Below are positions 27,569 to 36,272 of a stretch of DNA of 64,000 nt, in pieces (position 1 is the first letter of the stretch; each line of letters opens with the position of its first letter). The DNA comes from Pseudomonas trivialis (GTDB taxonomy: Bacteria; Pseudomonadota; Gammaproteobacteria; Pseudomonadales; Pseudomonadaceae). Position numbers and translations under genes: made by a program. The notes below the pieces were generated by a model. That model saw only the letters and a program-made list of their open reading frames with translations, made no database searches and was not told the origin of the DNA. The DNA is taken from NCBI RefSeq assembly GCF_001439805.1, contig NZ_JYLK01000010.1:1-64000 (forward strand). The letters are read 5' to 3'.

Positions 27569-28975
27569 CTAGCCCTGATGTGCCTGGCGCAGTGCCTCAC
27601 CCAGCGCAGCCAGGGCTGTGTGAAGATTTGGCAGCCCCTGAAACGTATGGCTCACGCGCAGGTGCTGGTGATGCAGGCCGCTGATACTGAACAGTTCGCC
27701 GGGCGCAACGACCACGGCGCGGGCCAGCAAATACTGGAACACCTGGCGCATATCCACCGTTCTGGCGGACTCCAGCCAGAATGTCGCGCCGCCGACCGGC
27801 ATCCGGTACGTGACCAGCCCCCCGAGATGCTGATCGAGAAGCTCACTCATGGCGCTGGCTTGCTCCAGCAATAATGCGCGCAAGCTACGCAGGTGCAGAT
27901 CAATGCGCCCGCTGTGATACAGCCGCGCAATCGCGCGCTGGCGGATCGCCGATAACCGAAACGAGCGCAGCAGGAACTGGCGCTGCAACTGGCTGCTCAT
28001 GTGCCGCGACAGCAGATAACCGTAGGGCGCTTCCGGACCGAGGGTTTTCTCGAACGAGGAAAACACGATCAGCCGCTCGGGGTTGACCAGGTCGCGCAAT
28101 GGCGCTTGAGTCGGCACGAAGCTCAATTCGCCATACAGGTCGTTTTCCAGCAGCCAGCAGCCGTAATGGTCCAGCAACTGCGCCAATTCCAGACGGTCCT
28201 GTGGCTGCACGGCCACCCCCGCCGGCAGGCTCAGCGACGATGACATCAATAACAGTTGCACGGACTCCTCGCGCAGCGCCCGTTCGAGGGACACCAGATT
28301 CAGGCGGCCGCCGTGCATCCAGGGCAACTCGATCACTCGCACGTCGGCATCCTGCAGCAGCCGCAGGATCAACCAGTCACAGGGCGACTCGACCAGCACA
28401 GTGGCCCCTCGCAAGCCCAGCACTTCGATGAGGATGTCGAGCACGCCACGCAGGTCGGCCCCCACGTACACATCATCCGCGTGCCAGCAGCGCGTGGGCG
28501 ATGAGGTGTAGCGCGCCGCCAGCGCCGCGCGCAATTCCCACACGCCGCACGACTGGGAGCTGTGCTGCGACTGGCGCGGATACTGACGCACCAGTTCGCG
28601 CTCCAGGCGCAGCAAGGTATCGTCCAGATTGGCCAGCAACGCCGGTTCATCACCGCTGAGCACCGCCATGGCGGGGCTCCTGGCGGCCACGTACAGCCGT
28701 TCGAGCAAGTCGCCGCTGGCAAATGTCGCGGTGCTGTTGGCAAGGGGCCAGGCGTAATACCCGGACTTGGCCACCGAGTACACCCGCCCCTCCTTCTCCA
28801 GCAGCGAATAGGCGTACTGGATGGTGGAAATCGAGACGTTCAGGCGCTGCGACAGCTCTCGCAGCGACGGCAGTTTTACCCGAGTATCGGTACTCACCTC
28901 ATTGATCAGGTTGATCATGTAGCGATACACCGCCTGGTAGGCGAAGTCCGCTTGTCGCGTGCCACGCAACGTCAT
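27569..28975 (-). CDS. MocR-type GntR/aminotransferase-like transcriptional regulator
   Basis: A 468-residue fusion of an N-terminal GntR winged helix (LPSLRELSQRLNVSISTIQYAYSLLEKEGRVYSVAKSGYY, about 35-74) and a fold-type I aminotransferase-like domain. The likely PLP lysine is in FSSFEKTLGPEAPYGYLLS. MocR regulators sense PLP-bound amino compounds or vitamin B6. The start ATG overlaps the stop of the upstream 477-residue gene (ATGA, 28972-28975), so the regulator is co-translated with that protein. This is an unusual layout, since MocR genes are more often divergent from their target. Confidence 0.88.
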   Translation of the reverse strand: MTLRGTRQADFAYQAVYRYMINLINEVSTDTRVKLPSLRELSQRLNVSISTIQYAYSLLEKEGRVYSVAKSGYYAWPLANSTATFASGDLLERLYVAARSPAMAVLSGDEPALLANLDDTLLRLERELVRQYPRQSQHSSQSCGVWELRAALAARYTSSPTRCWHADDVYVGADLRGVLDILIEVLGLRGATVLVESPCDWLILRLLQDADVRVIELPWMHGGRLNLVSLERALREESVQLLLMSSSLSLPAGVAVQPQDRLELAQLLDHYGCWLLENDLYGELSFVPTQAPLRDLVNPERLIVFSSFEKTLGPEAPYGYLLSRHMSSQLQRQFLLRSFRLSAIRQRAIARLYHSGRIDLHLRSLRALLLEQASAMSELLDQHLGGLVTYRMPVGGATFWLESARTVDMRQVFQYLLARAVVVAPGELFSISGLHHQHLRVSHTFQGLPNLHTALAALGEALRQAHQG

Positions 28976-30405
28976 CGAGCGGACAGCTGCCGAGCCATGT
29001 CGTCACAGGTCAGGTCGCGCTCAAGGTCGTGCTTGCGCGCACTGCTGCCGGGCAGCAGGTTCATTGGCCGCTGACGATACAGATGCTGGAGCAAGGGCAG
29101 CGGCAAACCGCTGGCGACAGTCACCCACTGTTGCAGCATCTCGGCAGCCGGCTTGCCCTGCAGCACCTTGTGCAGTTCGGGCAGTGCCACGAGCATGCCT
29201 GGATGGCACTGGCGCAGGTAGCTTTCCAGCCGTTCGCCATGATGGATGAAGGGCGAAAACATCAGGCAGATCAGCTGGCTTTCATCCAGCCCAAAAAACT
29301 GCCGGGCGTAGGCGGTGGCCGCTGCGCGTCCTTCATCGCTGCCGGCCTGGACCAACAGCTCCTGCGGGATCTGCACATGCTTGAGCTGCTCCTGTGCCAG
29401 CAGCAGGAACTCTTCCACACCTTCCCCATACGGCAATTCACGCAGGCATTCGGCCTTGAGGCCACGCAGGTGCGCCATCAACACGGGGTTGGCAAACGCC
29501 GGATGGCTGAAATGAAACCCCAAGGGGTCTGGGGTATAGGCCATGAACTCGGTCAGCAAAGGTGCACTGGCAGGGTCTATGTCCTCGAGCAGGTCGGCAA
29601 AGCCGATATACGCCAGGGGACGGTACCCACCGGTGCTGATGTCAGCCCTGGGCTGATAGTGCTCGCCATACAGGTCGCGATAGAAGTCTTCGCTCCATTG
29701 GTCCATTCGCGCAAACAGCCGGTCGAGGGACAGGGGCCTGGCTGCCCGGACCTTGTCCGAACCGGCCTGAGCCGCCTTTTTCAGCCACGCCAGCAGTTGG
29801 CTCTGTTTACTCGCAGAGTCGCCGCTGACCAGCACATGCACACCGCCGTCCCACGCGGTGACGCGCTGATAGAAATCCCCCAGGGCAAGGTAGGTGTCGT
29901 TGCACAGCGTTGCGCAGATATCGCCGCCGCTCAGGTGCCCCACCATCAGCCGGTTGCGCTGCGCCGCTTCACAGCCCTGGGTTGACACCGGGCGCTGATG
30001 ATTGAATGGCAGCACCTCATGGTTTTCCACCATCAGCAGTTCCACGCGATCATCGTCATGGAAAAACAGGCGGCTATAACCGTTGTTGAGGGTATCGAGT
30101 GTGCGCTGGGTCATGCCGGCATGGCGCAACGTCGCTACCCGCAGCTGGAACGTCGTCGGTGATCGCCCGGCGATGCTCAATTGCGCGGCGCGCAGCATCG
30201 CCAACGTGTAACTGCTGACCTCACCGCCACCGTGGGCGACCAGCACCTTGTAATTGCCGATGTACTCCATCCCCCCTGCCGCCACGACAATACGCTGGAT
30301 CAACAATTGAAGCGCCGTGCGTTCCGCGCGACTGAAGTACCCGATCAAGCGTTGCTGAACTTGCTGGTAAACATACGTCATAGCCTGTTCGTGAATAGCG
30401 CTCAT
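28972..30405 (-). CDS. Conserved protein of unknown function, coupled to MocR regulator
   Basis: A 477-residue protein I do not recognise. No signal peptide or clear membrane segment is visible. It is rich in aromatic and charged residues (YSRLFFHDDDRVELLMVENHEVLPF, MDQWSEDFYRDLYGEHYQPRADISTGGYRPLAYIGFADLLEDID), suggesting a globular cytosolic enzyme or effector. There are no obvious nucleotide-binding or metal motifs. The C-terminal third (about 300-440) looks helical. The stop overlaps the MocR start by 4 bases, so the two are expressed together. Upstream lies an AT-rich gap of about 720 bases. Confidence 0.8.
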   Translation of the reverse strand: MSAIHEQAMTYVYQQVQQRLIGYFSRAERTALQLLIQRIVVAAGGMEYIGNYKVLVAHGGGEVSSYTLAMLRAAQLSIAGRSPTTFQLRVATLRHAGMTQRTLDTLNNGYSRLFFHDDDRVELLMVENHEVLPFNHQRPVSTQGCEAAQRNRLMVGHLSGGDICATLCNDTYLALGDFYQRVTAWDGGVHVLVSGDSASKQSQLLAWLKKAAQAGSDKVRAARPLSLDRLFARMDQWSEDFYRDLYGEHYQPRADISTGGYRPLAYIGFADLLEDIDPASAPLLTEFMAYTPDPLGFHFSHPAFANPVLMAHLRGLKAECLRELPYGEGVEEFLLLAQEQLKHVQIPQELLVQAGSDEGRAAATAYARQFFGLDESQLICLMFSPFIHHGERLESYLRQCHPGMLVALPELHKVLQGKPAAEMLQQWVTVASGLPLPLLQHLYRQRPMNLLPGSSARKHDLERDLTCDDMARQLSAR

Positions 30406-31131
30406 AGCTCTACTACCTGAGTTGAAATATAACTTTCAAACAACTATCAAACCGAGTTGCTTGGTCTATTGAATTGCCAGGAAAGTCGTTTGCGGTATCG
30501 TGTTGACAGTGACCGAACACTAGCACCTTGCAACCCATCGACATTGACTGCGCAGAGCGTTTTGCCCGGACCTCCATGGCCTCGAACGCCGACATCCACG
30601 CCGCCCGTGGGGATTGGCGACCTTCCTAGGAATATTCAGACAATCTCCTACATTCCCTTAACCCCGAATTAAAAGATCTATCCGACAAATAAAATTTGTC
30701 AGGCAGTGCTCCATGAATGTCAGTTGATTGAGCGTCAGCATAAAATTGCCCGGCACTTGGGCCCGCAGCAAATGCGCCATTATTAAACGCCGCAGGAAAT
30801 ACTCGCCGCCGTATCAATGCGTCAATCATTACTCGGTCCTTGAGTTGAAAGTAAGAACACAATTATCAAGGCTGGAATAATGATTAACAGATACAGAAGC
30901 CGGCCGAAAACCAGTTCAGTTCAGGCTCAAGCGCAGGGTGGATCACCCAGACACGACAACGCCGCGCTGGAATTCAGGGCGGCGTCCGGGGCAAAGGTAT
31001 CGTTTACGGGGCTGAGGGGCGATTGCACACCGTGGAAAGCGCGCGGGGTAAGCCCTGTCAAATGGCGGTTTTGTCCCATACGCCCAGGGCGTGGAACAGT
31101 CGTTTACGAATGTTCCTACACACGAAACAGC
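30406..31131. other. Intergenic stretch, 726 bases
   Basis: AT-richer than its surroundings. It contains a candidate small minus-strand ORF (listed separately), the palindrome TTCCTAGGAA (30623-30632) fused to GAATATTC (30630-30637), and a run of AT-rich sequence at 30665-30700. A plus-strand frame opening at 30880 continues into the antisense of the oxidoreductase gene and is not credible as a whole. I see no RNA gene. Confidence 0.5.
30626..30829 (-). CDS. Possible small protein, 67 residues
   Basis: The ATG at 30829 (MIDALIRRRVFPAAFN) has a good ribosome site, AAGGA, 7 bases upstream. The product is 67 residues, basic at the N-terminus, Ala/Gly/Phe-rich in the middle (NNGAFAAGPSAGQF), with a single Cys near the C-terminus. 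I recognise no domain. It is in the same orientation as, and 220 bases upstream of, the 477-residue gene. It could be a real small protein or chance. Its 3' end coincides with the TTCCTAGGAA palindrome. Confidence 0.35.
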   Translation of the reverse strand: MIDALIRRRVFPAAFNNGAFAAGPSAGQFYADAQSTDIHGALPDKFYLSDRSFNSGLRECRRLSEYS

Positions 31132-32145
31132 TTAAACTTGCAGCGCCACCCGCTCACGGCACGGGCATTCATCCATATAACGGTGCGCTTCAACGAACTG
31201 GTCAAAGGCAAACACCGTGGTTTTCAGCGGCACCAGCACACGGTCGGCGGTCAGTTGGTTGATATCACGCAACGCCCGCTGCATGGCGACCTGGTCCTGG
31301 ATAATGCCCAGCTCCGGCTTGCCGGTGAAATTGCCAATGCAGTGCACAAAGAACTGAATGTTCTTCTGGAACGCCGCACAGGCCGGAAACGGTGTCTGAT
31401 TACCGCCTTGCAGGCCATAGAGCACCAGACTGCCACGCGGCGCCAGCACATCGCCAAGCAACGACATCTGCGGGCCGCCCAGGCCATCGAACACCACGTC
31501 GACGCCGCGATTGTCAGTGAACTTGTTGATTTGCATCAGCAGGTCCTGCTCCTCGGTGACGATCACCTTTTCCGCCCCGAGAGACAGCAGATAGTCACGC
31601 TCGGCGCTGTCCTTGGTCGCCGCAATCACCCGCACGCCCAGCGCCTTGCCCAGTTGCACGAAGGACGGACCGGCGCAGTGGCTGGCATCGGTCACCAGCG
31701 CGAACTGGCCGGGTTTGACCCGCGCCAGGTCCACGTAGGCGAAGTAGGCGATCAACAGCGGCGTGTAATGCACGCTGGCTTCAATCGGGCTCAGCACATC
31801 CGGGTAACGGGTCAGGGCCGAACGGGGCAGGACGATCTGTTCGCCATACACCGGGTAATCATTGGGGCTCTCGGCCGGAAAACTGGCCACTTTATCGCCC
31901 ACCGCCAGGTCATCCACGCCCTCGCCGAGGGCGACCACCACGCCGGCCATTTCATGACCAAGGCCGGACGGCAAACGTGCATGGGAGGACGCCAGGTTCT
32001 GGCGCCACAGGATGTCGTACCAGCTGATGCCAATCGCTTCGACACGCACCTGCACTTCGCCCGGTGCGGGCTGCGCGGCTGCATGCTCTTCGCATTTGAG
32101 CACCTCGGCCGGACCAAACTTGTGAAAACGGATCGTGCGGGACAT
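31132..32145 (-). CDS. Zinc-independent MDR-family oxidoreductase (quinone oxidoreductase-like)
   Basis: A 337-residue medium-chain dehydrogenase/reductase. The ATG at 32145 (MSRTIRFHKFGPAEVLK) has GAGG six bases upstream. The N-terminal GroES-like domain shows GLGHEMAGVVVALGEGVDDLAVGDKVASFP. The structural four-cysteine zinc loop is absent, so this is a quinone oxidoreductase/enoyl-reductase-like member. The Rossmann region is about 145-250, with a degenerate dinucleotide loop (ALVTDASHCAGPSFVQLGKALG). The substrate is unknown. It is divergent from the LysR gene at 32393, which probably regulates it. Confidence 0.87.
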   Translation of the reverse strand: MSRTIRFHKFGPAEVLKCEEHAAAQPAPGEVQVRVEAIGISWYDILWRQNLASSHARLPSGLGHEMAGVVVALGEGVDDLAVGDKVASFPAESPNDYPVYGEQIVLPRSALTRYPDVLSPIEASVHYTPLLIAYFAYVDLARVKPGQFALVTDASHCAGPSFVQLGKALGVRVIAATKDSAERDYLLSLGAEKVIVTEEQDLLMQINKFTDNRGVDVVFDGLGGPQMSLLGDVLAPRGSLVLYGLQGGNQTPFPACAAFQKNIQFFVHCIGNFTGKPELGIIQDQVAMQRALRDINQLTADRVLVPLKTTVFAFDQFVEAHRYMDECPCRERVALQV

Positions 32146-32223
32146 CGCAAACCTCGTCAAAGTAACCTCTAATGCCATGAACTTTATCTGGGCTTTGCGG
32201 GTAAGGCCACCGGTCGCCATTAA

Positions 32224-32256
32224 TAGTCGACATGCTTGTCATTGATTCCGCGACTA
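32224..32256. promoter_or_regulatory. Candidate LysR operator between divergent genes
   Basis: Inverted repeat TAGTCG (32224-32229) and CGACTA (32251-32256), separated by 21 bases, in the 247-base gap between the oxidoreductase and its divergent LysR regulator. Position and symmetry suit a LysR-type binding site. This is inference only. Confidence 0.35.
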
Positions 32257-32392
32257 AGCTACAGACCTCAGCTTTCGTAGGAAAACTCAATTATCTTGTG
32301 CAGAGTATCAGCCTTTCCCCGTAAGATTCATGCCGGTCATTGTTTACACACGACCGCTCTCGTCAAGTTTGCAGACTCTTCCAGGACACAAG

Positions 32393-33307
32393 ATGAACCG
32401 TAACGACCTGCGTCGTGTCGACCTTAACCTCTTGATCGTATTCGAAACCTTGATGCATGAGCGCAGCGTGACCCGCGCTGCCGAGAAACTATTCCTCGGC
32501 CAGCCGGCCATCAGCGCCGCCCTGTCGCGCCTGCGCGGGCTGTTTGACGACCCGTTGTTCGTGCGCACCGGCCGCAGCATGGAGCCCTCGGCCCGCGCGG
32601 TCGAGATCTTCGCCCTGCTCTCCCCAGCCCTGGACTCGATTTCCACCGCCGTCAGCCGCGCCGCCGAATTCAATCCGGCCACCAGCACCGCCGTGTTCCG
32701 TATCGGCCTGTCCGACGACGTCGAGTTCGCCCTGCTGCCCCAACTGCTCAAACGCCTGCGCGCCGAAGCCCCCGGCATCGTGCTGGTGGTGCGCCGCGTC
32801 AACTACATCCTGATGCCAGGCCTGCTGGCCTCGGGCGAAATCTCCATCGGCGTCAGCTACACCGCCGACCTGCCCGCCAACGCCAAGCGCAAGGTCCTGC
32901 GCCGCAGCCTGCCCAAACTGCTGCGCGCCGACAGCGTGCCCGGCTCCCTGAGCCTGGACGACTTCTGCAGCCGCCCCCATGCATTGGTGTCGTTTGCCGG
33001 CGACCTGAGCGGGTTTATCGATGAAGAACTGGAAAAGCTCGGTCGCAAGCGTCATGTGGTGCTGGCCGTGCCGCAGTTCAACGGCCTGGGCACCTTGCTG
33101 GCGGGCACCGACATACTCGCCACCGTGCCCGACTACGCCGCCGAAGCCCTGACCTCGGCCGGCGGCTTGCGCGCCGAAGACCCACCGCTGCCGGTGCGCA
33201 GCTTTGAACTGCACATGGCGTGGCGCGGGTCACAGGATAATGATCCGGGGGAGCGGTGGTTGAGGTCGCGGATTCAGATGTTTTTTGGGGATCCTGAGAG
33301 TCTTTAG
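32393..33307 (+). CDS. LysR family transcriptional regulator
   Basis: A 304-residue LysR regulator. The ATG at 32393 (MNRNDLRRVDLNLLIVFETLMHERSVTRAAEKLFLGQPAISAALSRLR) has AGGA upstream; the open frame's earlier start at 32330 is rejected. The N-terminal winged helix is about 9-66 and the C-terminal periplasmic-binding-protein-like effector domain about 95-300. It is divergent from the oxidoreductase. Its last codons, MFFGDPESL-stop (33278-33307), are matched by a second copy at 36243-36272 at the far side of the hipBA insert. Confidence 0.93.
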   Translation: MNRNDLRRVDLNLLIVFETLMHERSVTRAAEKLFLGQPAISAALSRLRGLFDDPLFVRTGRSMEPSARAVEIFALLSPALDSISTAVSRAAEFNPATSTAVFRIGLSDDVEFALLPQLLKRLRAEAPGIVLVVRRVNYILMPGLLASGEISIGVSYTADLPANAKRKVLRRSLPKLLRADSVPGSLSLDDFCSRPHALVSFAGDLSGFIDEELEKLGRKRHVVLAVPQFNGLGTLLAGTDILATVPDYAAEALTSAGGLRAEDPPLPVRSFELHMAWRGSQDNDPGERWLRSRIQMFFGDPESL

Positions 33308-33558
33308 GTGTCGTCAGGAAGCTGTTCAGCCTGATCATTTCCGGCTTTTCATAGGCCATGGAGATCTACCCATTTCCAGAGCACGAGGCATCTGGGGACA
33401 TGCTATGGATGGTTTGAAAAGGATGCCCCCAGGTCTAAAACAGGCGGACACCATCGACCTTAATTCTGGCGTTCAGTAGGCGTATTTACCGTTTGCTCAG
33501 GTAACGCCTACGTAGATACCTGCGCGGACGCACACCCCCTTACTTCGCCAACACGCCC
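33308..33558. other. Intergenic stretch downstream of LysR
   Basis: About 250 bases without a supportable gene, lower in GC than the LysR gene. This is the left flank of the accessory insert, which runs to about 36272. Confidence 0.4.
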
Positions 33559-34310
33559 CTATCGCCTGACTTCAACCTTGTAAAACAAATTCTCAACCAT
33601 AAGTCGGCGCCGATTTACCGTGAGAAACATCTGCGCTTTACCGGTGACTTCATTCACCCAACACGGCGAAAGGTCACCACCCCGGCCCTTATTCAAGCGG
33701 TTATGCAAGAACTGAACCTGGCCTCGTAAGTCTTTATTGGCCTTCTTTAATTCAATTGGACTCGTACCGCTTTTTTCCGCCTGTGCGATGGCAACGGCGT
33801 GCTTGATCGCCTCTTGGAGCTGGTCCTTCGTTTGGTCGGCGTTTGTCCCGAATGCAGCCGCTAGCATGTCGTCCTGAGCCTTGAGCGCCGCGATGCGTTT
33901 CACCACATCCGTAGGCTGTACGCCTCTTCATCAGCAGGATCGACGACCAGCTTTTTTAGCTGCTCAAACGACATCATCGTTTCTAAAATGAGCTGTTTGG
34001 CGTCGGCGCCTTTTTTCTGCCCAGCAACCTCTATCAAGGCTTTTTCGATTGCCACGAGTGCAGTCAGCTCCTGATCTTTTTGGGTCATGAGTACTTTCAA
34101 GCGATCCAGCTCTGCAGTTGCTTTCGATGCGTCCACCAGCTTGCTCATGATCTCATCGGGCTTACGCACGCCTAACGCCGTCATCCGCGCTTTCAGTGCC
34201 TCGGCCGCCTCGTTGATCGCATTCTCACGTACATCCAGATCCTGGAAGGCCAACATTTTTTCATTCAACGCCTGATTTTTATGGGTTAACTTAAAAATCT
34301 GGTACAGCAT
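33559..34310 (-). pseudogene. Coiled-coil protein gene in two overlapping frames (probable frameshift)
   Basis: Two open frames cover this stretch. The first (34310-33900, 136 residues, MLYQIFKLTHKNQALNEKM) ends AYSLRMW-stop. The second (33906-33559, 115 residues, GTG start, MVKRIAALKAQDDML) overlaps it by 7 bases. Read in the second frame, the sequence just upstream gives PTDVVKRIAALKAQ, a natural continuation, so one ancestral gene of about 250 residues probably suffered a frameshift. The product is charged and helical, a predicted coiled coil. It has a short C-terminal domain (GGDLSPCWVNEVTGKAQMFLTV) that looks truncated. It lies 32 bases after hipA in the same direction. The alternative is two coupled genes. 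Confidence 0.6.
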
Positions 34311-34342
34311 TGATTATGAGAGTCGCACGCTCCTCCCGATCT

Positions 34343-35629
34343 TCAGCGGCGACCGCTGCCCGCATGACCGCTGTGTAACCGAGCTACGTTCTGATCGATG
34401 CGGCCTTGGATCGTGCGCAAGGTGTCTTGAGTAATAACCTGTGGGCATAGGTTCTCGGCGATGCTTGCAAACCGGCTCGCCACATCGCAAATGCCGTCAA
34501 TCATTCTGCCGGCAACGTCCGGGGGCACCTCGGCTTCCTCGGCAAGCCGAAGCATTTGCGTGCGGGAAATCGACAGGGCTTCGCCCATCACATCCATCTG
34601 GTGATATCCACTTGGCCCCTCGCAGAAGGTCACGTCGTAAGCCGGCGACAGTCTCCACTGACCGTCTTGCGACATGATGTAGGCAAAGTTCTTGGGATGA
34701 TCGTCTCTGTTGTTGAACGCAACGTTGAAGACGGCACGTTCGAAGGCCACCGCCATCTCTCGCACGTCGTTGGTACACATCTGTGTTGCCCGCAAGAAGT
34801 TGACGTAGTCCAACACCCCCGGAGACCGGTAATTTGCCCCCGTAAAGGCCGCTAGGCTTTGCATGGGTACGCGCAGACCATTCCGACGGTCAAATCGCTT
34901 ACTGGCAAACGCTGCCAACCCATTAGGCAGACTGAAGTACTGCGTGTCAGGGGTCTCGATGCCGCACATGCGCAGGCACTCGGCGTAGACCATTTCGATA
35001 GCGCACACCTCGGCATGCTCTTCTTTCGCCGGGAACTTGACCAACCAAGCTTCAAAGCCCGCCGTAACGGCAGTGGTAAAACGGCCAGTTTCTGGATCGC
35101 GATAGACGAGGGCCTTAGGCCTTGCACCTTGAGGCGAGCCACCCACCAGCAGCAACGTCTGCAGGAACTCGCCACCGTCTCCATGGAGCACTTCCTGCAC
35201 TTCGGCGGCAAGCTGCTCCAGCGGGATATGGACTTCAGACTCCTGCCCTTCTGGTGCCACGGGCTCAAACGTTATGGCCCCCATTGCATTGCTACCGATG
35301 TAGGCTAGCCGTTCCAGTGAGCCGATGCGCGCCGTGGTGAGCCCGCGGCGCCTGAACATACGGTCCATCAGTAACATGCCCCACCCATCGGGCAAGGAGT
35401 CGTAAACAGGCCCTGGCAAGTACAGTTGGTGGTCTGGAAAATCTTGGCGCAACTGAGCCCCCGCCAACGGGAGCGTGTAGGAGGACAGTTCCAAGCCCCT
35501 TTGCCTGGCTTCATTGCTGTACTCGAACACGATCAGCGGGCGACCGGTCAAGGCGGTCGTGGAGACCAGCGTCCCCCATTGCCATCGCTCACCCCAGCCC
35601 TCGTAGAAGACGTTCACCTGCTCAAGCAT
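34343..35629 (-). CDS. hipA: HipA-type serine/threonine kinase toxin
   Basis: A 428-residue HipA-family kinase. The frame opens at 35830, but the start is the ATG at 35629 (MLEQVNVFYEGWGERWQWG), overlapping the hipB stop by 8 bases. Kinase elements: glycine-rich loop VGGSPQGARPKAL (162-174), a lysine in AWLVKFP (194-200), catalytic loop NNRDDHPKNFA (306-316) and metal site SPAYDVT (328-334). E. coli HipA phosphorylates glutamyl-tRNA synthetase and causes growth arrest; the target here is unknown. The second gene of a hipBA operon. Confidence 0.93.
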   Translation of the reverse strand: MLEQVNVFYEGWGERWQWGTLVSTTALTGRPLIVFEYSNEARQRGLELSSYTLPLAGAQLRQDFPDHQLYLPGPVYDSLPDGWGMLLMDRMFRRRGLTTARIGSLERLAYIGSNAMGAITFEPVAPEGQESEVHIPLEQLAAEVQEVLHGDGGEFLQTLLLVGGSPQGARPKALVYRDPETGRFTTAVTAGFEAWLVKFPAKEEHAEVCAIEMVYAECLRMCGIETPDTQYFSLPNGLAAFASKRFDRRNGLRVPMQSLAAFTGANYRSPGVLDYVNFLRATQMCTNDVREMAVAFERAVFNVAFNNRDDHPKNFAYIMSQDGQWRLSPAYDVTFCEGPSGYHQMDVMGEALSISRTQMLRLAEEAEVPPDVAGRMIDGICDVASRFASIAENLCPQVITQDTLRTIQGRIDQNVARLHSGHAGSGRR

Positions 35630-35939
35630 TGCCGGACTTCCTCTTTGAACGGAGACGATTGGCGCTGTTTTCGTAGCGCCGAATATCCTCGATGCTGTCC
35701 AGCTTTGGCAGGAACAGGCCTTCAAGTTCCTTGGTTCGACCAAGAGCCATCGCCACACGAACGACGTTCTCGAATCCGACATTGCGCCCTGCTTCAAGGT
35801 TGGACACCGTGTTTGTGCCGATGCCGGCACGTCCGGCCAAGTCGGCTTGTGTCATGTCCAGCGCCAAGCGCTCTGTGCGCAAGCGATCGCAGAGGCGCTT
35901 GACGACTTCGCTCGGCTTGCTGAAGCTTAAATCCAACAT
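35622..35939 (-). CDS. hipB: HipB-type antitoxin, XRE/Cro helix-turn-helix
   Basis: A 105-residue DNA-binding antitoxin from the ATG at 35939 (MLDLSFSKPSEVVKRL). The helix-turn-helix is LALDMTQADLAGRAGIGTNTVSNLEAGRNV (about 25-54). The C-terminal tail is basic (ANRLRSKRKSGNA). The gene ends ATGCTTGA, giving an 8-base overlap with hipA. A promoter and a flanking inverted repeat lie just upstream, consistent with autorepression. Confidence 0.92.
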   Translation of the reverse strand: MLDLSFSKPSEVVKRLCDRLRTERLALDMTQADLAGRAGIGTNTVSNLEAGRNVGFENVVRVAMALGRTKELEGLFLPKLDSIEDIRRYENSANRLRSKRKSGNA

Positions 35940-35958
35940 AGTGTGTACCCAGCCCATT

Positions 35959-36008
35959 CTGTGCCAGTTAGTCCCCAAAATTATAGAATTAACGCACAGC
36001 CCTATCAA
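35959..36008 (-). promoter_or_regulatory. hipBA sigma-70 promoter with overlapping operator
   Basis: On the minus strand TTGATA (36008-36003) and TATAAT (35985-35980) are separated by exactly 17 bases, close to the sigma-70 consensus. Transcription should start near 35973, about 34 bases before hipB. An inverted repeat, TAACGCACAG (35990-35999) against CTGTGC..GTTA (35959-35970), brackets the -10 box, a layout expected for repression by HipB. Positions are read directly; binding is inferred. Confidence 0.7.
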
Positions 36009-36242
36009 GTGACTTAATTCACTAAATCTGTGCCTTATCGCTTAATTTCTAGCTTTAGCCACAATTTACTGGACTTATCTACCATAAGGCCAAAGGGCCG
36101 GAAGGACTATTTTGGCCTGCTCAGAACCGTATTTTGGATGAAGGTTTGCCTTCCGCCTGAGCCCGGTGAGCGTTGGGGGCAAAAATGGGGGGCAGCTAAA
36201 AATTTCTCGACCTGAAACCACCGTCCCAGAGCCCAGTCAAAA

Positions 36243-36272
36243 TGTTCTTTGGCGACCCTGACAGCCTGTAAC
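36243..36272 (+). pseudogene. Duplicate LysR 3' end (MFFGDPDSL-stop remnant)
   Basis: ATGTTCTTTGGCGACCCTGA and the following codons read MFFGDPDSL-stop, against MFFGDPESL-stop at the end of the LysR gene at 33278-33307. Most differences are in third codon positions, so this is a diverged homologous coding end rather than an identical direct repeat. Upstream codons do not continue the LysR match beyond VK. It marks the right boundary of the hipBA-containing segment. Confidence 0.7.

Noticed and set aside
30880..32172. Plus-strand open frame of 430 codons from an ATG in the intergenic gap
   Set aside because: Most of it is antisense to the oxidoreductase gene. Only the first about 80 codons are in non-coding DNA and they show no domain.
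33559..36272. Prophage or integrative element with its own integrase
   Set aside because: No integrase, transposase or phage structural gene is visible; only the hipBA module, the broken coiled-coil gene and the duplicated gene end are seen.
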